Source: CAZOEL01 sp964578835 (GTDB lineage Bacteria > Desulfobacterota > Syntrophobacteria > Syntrophobacterales > Syntrophobacteraceae). Taken from it: DNA of 64,000 bases. Of the stretch, positions 61,230 through 64,000 are shown in pieces (within the stretch, counting starts at the first letter, position 1; each line of letters opens with the position of its first letter). The stretch spans positions 65,929 through 129,928 of the forward strand of contig CAZOEL010000006.1 in NCBI GenBank assembly GCA_964578835.1, read 5' to 3'. The notes under the pieces are model-generated. The model had not been told where the DNA came from. It saw nothing but the letters and a program-made list of their open reading frames with translations, and ran no database searches. Both the position numbers and the translations under genes were made by a program.

Positions 61230-61679
61230 TTATTCCGCGTCTCCGCCTTTTCCTTGATCGACCGTGGCCATGAGCTCTGCTTCAGCAACTAGAGCCCCGT
61301 CAACGAAGGCTTCCCCCTTCATCTTGAAAACCGGTCCCCTCTGCTTCAAGAGCTTCAGCTTCATGATCAACTGATCGCCGGGACGAACGGGCTTTCGAAA
61401 GCGCACCTTGTCCATGCCCATGAAGTAAACTGCGCCCGTCTCCAACTGGGGCGATATGTGGAGGGCCAGGACGCCTCCGGTCTGCGCCAGCGCTTCCACG
61501 ATCAAGACTCCCGGCATTATGGGCTCAGACGGAAAATGGCCCTGGAAAAAGGGCTCGTTCATCGTCACATTCTTTAGACCAACGATCTCGTCCGAAGAAA
61601 CTTCAAGAACACGGTCAAGTAGAAGAAAAGGATAGCGGTGTGGCAAGGTTTTAAGAATTTGAAGTATGTCTTCGCTCAT
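61230..61679 (-). CDS. fabZ: 3-hydroxyacyl-ACP dehydratase FabZ (complete copy)
   Basis: A hot-dog-fold dehydratase of fatty acid synthesis, 149 residues. Catalytic His14 in LPHRYPFLLLDR and Glu62 in GVLIVEALAQ; GHFPSEPIMPGV is typical. This is the full copy next to lpxA; all but its last codons are duplicated upstream. Its ATG overlaps the stop of the preceding lpxD fragment by four bases, as it would overlap intact lpxD without the duplication. Confidence 0.95.
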   Translation of the reverse strand: MSEDILQILKTLPHRYPFLLLDRVLEVSSDEIVGLKNVTMNEPFFQGHFPSEPIMPGVLIVEALAQTGGVLALHISPQLETGAVYFMGMDKVRFRKPVRPGDQLIMKLKLLKQRGPVFKMKGEAFVDGALVAEAELMATVDQGKGGDAE

Positions 61680-62197
61680 TTCATCCTCTCGTTCAACGCT
61701 TCCTCGAGCTGTCGAACTCTCTTCTCGAGCTTCTTGAAATCATCTCGAAAAGACGAAAGCCGCTTTATGTTCATAAAATTCTTAAGCCATTCCTTCTGGG
61801 GCGCTGCAGGAATCCCGATCATGTCTTCTCCTGGCTTTATGGAATGAGCCACACCCGACTTTGCGCCCACTCTCGCTCCATCCCCTATCTCGATATGCCC
61901 GGCGATTCCAGCCTGACCGGCCAGAACGACATGTTTGCCGAGACGCACGCTCCCCGAAACTCCAACTTGCGCAATAAGTATCGAATGCTCGCCGACAACA
62001 ACATTGTGAGCTATCTGCACGAGATTATCGATCTTCGTCCCGCGCTGTATCCAGGTTCGGCCAAAGGCCGCGCGGTCCACGGCGCAGTTGGCGCCGATCT
62101 CCACATCGTCATCGATCTGTACGACGCCGACTTGCGGAATTTTGTGATGCCGACCCTGTTTATCCTGAGCGTAGCCGAACCCGTCTCCGCCGATCAC
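61676..62197 (-). pseudogene. lpxD: 5'-truncated lpxD fragment left by the duplication
   Basis: Carries only the C-terminal 173 residues of LpxD (beta-helix coils with VQIAHNVVVG, plus the helical tail ending EEALNERMK), identical to the complete gene. It lacks the uridine-binding N-terminal domain. It could be translated only from an internal GTG that happens to overlap the stop of the fabZ fragment, and its product would probably be inactive or interfere with LpxD trimers. Confidence 0.85.
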
Positions 62198-62616
62198 AGT
62201 GCCGCTGTGGATCGTAACTCGGTTTCCGATAACCCGTCAACGAAGGCTTCCCCCTTCATCTTGAAAACCGGTCCCCTCTGCTTCAAGAGCTTCAGCTTCA
62301 TGATCAACTGATCGCCGGGACGAACGGGCTTTCGAAAGCGCACCTTGTCCATGCCCATGAAGTAAACTGCGCCCGTCTCCAACTGGGGCGATATGTGGAG
62401 GGCCAGGACGCCTCCGGTCTGCGCCAGCGCTTCCACGATCAAGACTCCCGGCATTATGGGCTCAGACGGAAAATGGCCCTGGAAAAAGGGCTCGTTCATC
62501 GTCACATTCTTTAGACCAACGATCTCGTCCGAAGAAACTTCAAGAACACGGTCAAGTAGAAGAAAAGGATAGCGGTGTGGCAAGGTTTTAAGAATTTGAA
62601 GTATGTCTTCGCTCAT
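62194..62616 (-). pseudogene. fabZ: 3'-altered fabZ copy left by the duplication
   Basis: Encodes the first 132 residues of FabZ, including catalytic His14 and Glu62, then leaves the family at VDG and ends with eleven foreign residues (LSETELRSTAAL-type tail) read from lpxD DNA in another frame. The final beta-strand of the hot-dog fold is lost, so activity is doubtful. It overlaps the stop of complete lpxD by four bases. Confidence 0.85.
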
Positions 62617-63689
62617 TTCATCCTCTCGTTCAACGCTTCCTCGAGCTGTCGAACTCTCTTCTCGAGCTTCTTGAAATCATCTCGAAAAGACGAAAGCCGC
62701 TTTATGTTCATAAAATTCTTAAGCCATTCCTTCTGGGGCGCTGCAGGAATCCCGATCATGTCTTCTCCTGGCTTTATGGAATGAGCCACACCCGACTTTG
62801 CGCCCACTCTCGCTCCATCCCCTATCTCGATATGCCCGGCGATTCCAGCCTGACCGGCCAGAACGACATGTTTGCCGAGACGCACGCTCCCCGAAACTCC
62901 AACTTGCGCAATAAGTATCGAATGCTCGCCGACAACAACATTGTGAGCTATCTGCACGAGATTATCGATCTTCGTCCCGCGCTGTATCCAGGTTCGGCCA
63001 AAGGCCGCGCGGTCCACGGCGCAGTTGGCGCCGATCTCCACATCGTCATCGATCTGTACGACGCCGACTTGCGGAATTTTGTGATGCCGACCCTGTTTAT
63101 CCTGAGCGTAGCCGAACCCGTCTCCGCCGATCACAGTGCCGCTGTGGATCGTAACTCGGTTTCCGATAACGCACCCGTCCAGGACGGTCACGCCCGGATA
63201 GACGATGCAATCTTCGCCTACCCTCACACCGGCGCCAAGGTAGGCGCCGCCGTAAATTCGGGTGCGCGCGCCGATCCGGCAGTCGGAGCCTATCTGAGCG
63301 AGGGCTCCAACGCGAAGGCCCGAGCCCAGCTCGCAGTTTTCACCAACGCACGCCGTCGCATGAAGCCCCTCGGCCAGAAATGGGGGCTCGTAGAAAAGCT
63401 GCGCCGCTTTTGCAAACGCCAGGTACGGCATCTCTGCAACAAGCAAGGGAAAATCGACCTCGGCCAGCGCAGGAGGAACAATCAAAGCCGCGGCTTTGCA
63501 TTGGTCGAGGAGCTTGACATAACGGGAATTGACGATGAAGCTGAGCGCGCCCGGCGCTGTATCCTCAATGGGACGCATCCCAAAAATGCGAATGGAAGGA
63601 TCGCCTTTCAGCGTAGCCCCAATCATCTCGGCAAGCTCGCCCAGAGAGAAGGACTTACTCGCTCTTCTTTCAACGCCGGTTTCCGTCAT
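62613..63689 (-). CDS. lpxD: UDP-3-O-acylglucosamine N-acyltransferase LpxD (complete copy)
   Basis: The third enzyme of lipid A synthesis, adding the N-linked acyl chain; 358 residues from the chosen start. An N-terminal uridine-binding domain (SLGELAEMIGATLKGDP, ALSFIVNSRYVKLL) is followed by a hexapeptide beta-helix and a C-terminal helix (FRDDFKKLEKRVRQLEEAL). The catalytic histidine is near residue 249 in LVQIAHNVVVG. I chose the ATG after GGGGAGA; a GTG-started frame goes 15 codons further. It is the first lpx gene in the window; the usual bamA and skp neighbours would lie beyond the right side. Confidence 0.94.
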   Translation of the reverse strand: MTETGVERRASKSFSLGELAEMIGATLKGDPSIRIFGMRPIEDTAPGALSFIVNSRYVKLLDQCKAAALIVPPALAEVDFPLLVAEMPYLAFAKAAQLFYEPPFLAEGLHATACVGENCELGSGLRVGALAQIGSDCRIGARTRIYGGAYLGAGVRVGEDCIVYPGVTVLDGCVIGNRVTIHSGTVIGGDGFGYAQDKQGRHHKIPQVGVVQIDDDVEIGANCAVDRAAFGRTWIQRGTKIDNLVQIAHNVVVGEHSILIAQVGVSGSVRLGKHVVLAGQAGIAGHIEIGDGARVGAKSGVAHSIKPGEDMIGIPAAPQKEWLKNFMNIKRLSSFRDDFKKLEKRVRQLEEALNERMK

Positions 63690-64000
63690 TCTGATATCTC
63701 CCCGGGTAATGGCTGGTGTTCCCTCACCCGACAACGCGATCTCTCTTCATTCTGCCCGCCAGGGAGCGGTCTGAAGCGTGGGGGCTATTGAAATTGTATT
63801 GGAACTGATCTTCCCTCACCCTAACCCTCTCCCTGAAGGAGAGGGGACCCACCACTCACATTCCGTCACCAGTTACATTGCGCCAGCTCGCAGACCTGTA
63901 GGTTGGGTTGAGCGATAGCGAAACCCAACATCGATCGGCAAAATCGTTGGGTTTCGCTATCGCTCAACCCAACCTACGCCTGCATCGGCTCTGCCCCGGG
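63690..64000. other. Upstream region of the lpx genes with repeats
   Basis: No gene in this last 311 bp. It contains a CCCTCACCCTAACCCTCTCC block at about 63815-63834, paired with GGAGAGGGG shortly after, related to the start of repeats A and B, and the long hairpin at 63898-63977. Promoters for lpxD were not identified. Confidence 0.55.
63898..63977. repeat. 32-bp perfect inverted repeat (GTAGGTTGGGTT family)
   Basis: Arms at 63898-63929 and 63946-63977 pair perfectly around a 16-base loop; each begins GTAGGTTGGGTTGAGCGA or ends with its complement. This sequence type is a dispersed hairpin repeat seen in many environmental proteobacteria. No gene is inside. Confidence 0.85.

Larger units (their letters stand above)
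61296..63169. repeat. Perfect 937-bp tandem duplication across lpxD-fabZ
   Basis: Two head-to-tail copies (61296-62232 and 62233-63169). The unit runs from about codon 174 of lpxD through its end and the first 132 codons of fabZ. The encoded proteins are identical between copies and no base difference was noticed. Only a single C is shared at the breakpoints, so the event did not use long homology. It is recent, or an assembly error. Confidence 0.95.

Noticed and set aside
62781..63791. A 336-codon plus-strand frame opposite lpxD
   Set aside because: Antisense to the hexapeptide repeats of LpxD; periodic glycine codons keep the opposite frame open.

Overview
The window looks like chromosomal DNA of a Gram-negative, LPS-making bacterium of the Desulfobacterota, probably near Syntrophobacterales. 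This is inferred from gene content and order: an LpxI-type lipid A operon, an rpsP-khpA-rimM-trmD-(SPOUT methylase)-rplS-rnhB-yraN-rsmI run, a type IV pilus pilMNO-Q operon, long-form HisG, a molybdenum hydroxylase and many paired-hairpin repeats. No rRNA, tRNA, CRISPR, phage or transposase gene was seen.

Layout. 1-4.7 kb: the start of a PstS-like binding protein, then a NMT1/THI5-type binding protein overlapping a membrane SpoIIE/RsbU phosphatase and a STAS anti-anti-sigma factor. This resembles a ligand-sensing partner switch with no transporter. 4.8-13.5 kb: a minus-strand island of an RsbW-like/acetyltransferase-like protein, a HisC-like aminotransferase, an MFS carrier, a three-subunit molybdenum hydroxylase and a GNAT protein sharing its C-terminal half with the first protein. 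13.7-18.2 kb: D,D-carboxypeptidase, solitary MreB and a NifA-type sigma54 activator. 18.8-27.4 kb: hydantoinase/oxoprolinase, HDAC-fold deacetylase, RlmN, HisI, HisG, a TPR-SPOR lipoprotein, an aminotransferase and YsxC. 27.6-34.8 kb: an L,D-transpeptidase-like lipoprotein without its catalytic cysteine, PilQ/O/N/M, LepB and NamZ.

34.8-41.6 kb: two direct copies of a roughly 400-bp repeat bracket a four-gene operon. It encodes an HpnO-like aminotransferase, an MMPL/RND transporter, a PhnD-like periplasmic protein and a TPR lipoprotein. The last three match in type and order the BstA-BstB-BstC bacterial sterol transport system as I recall it, and the aminotransferase points to hopanoids. This is the best candidate here for a poorly described system. 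41.6-46.4 kb: FAD-linked oxidase, PepF and pyruvate kinase. 46.4-49.7 kb: a 44-residue basic protein, an AmgK/MurU-like sugar kinase and nucleotidyltransferase pair, and a secreted metallo-beta-lactamase-fold protein. 49.7-55.8 kb: translation and secretion genes.

56.0-63.7 kb: a compact lipid A/Kdo operon (lpxD, fabZ, lpxA, lpxI, lpxB, waaA) with two fusions: LpxI joined to a Gfo/Idh/MocA oxidoreductase, and LpxB joined to WaaA. A perfect 937-bp tandem duplication has produced an extra truncated fabZ and a 5'-truncated lpxD. Together with a perfect 165-bp in-frame duplication in the SpoIIE phosphatase, this is either very recent or an assembly artefact. Many starts were moved from the longest frame to a site with a ribosome-binding sequence; several are TTG or GTG. 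All functions are assigned by reading, without database searches.
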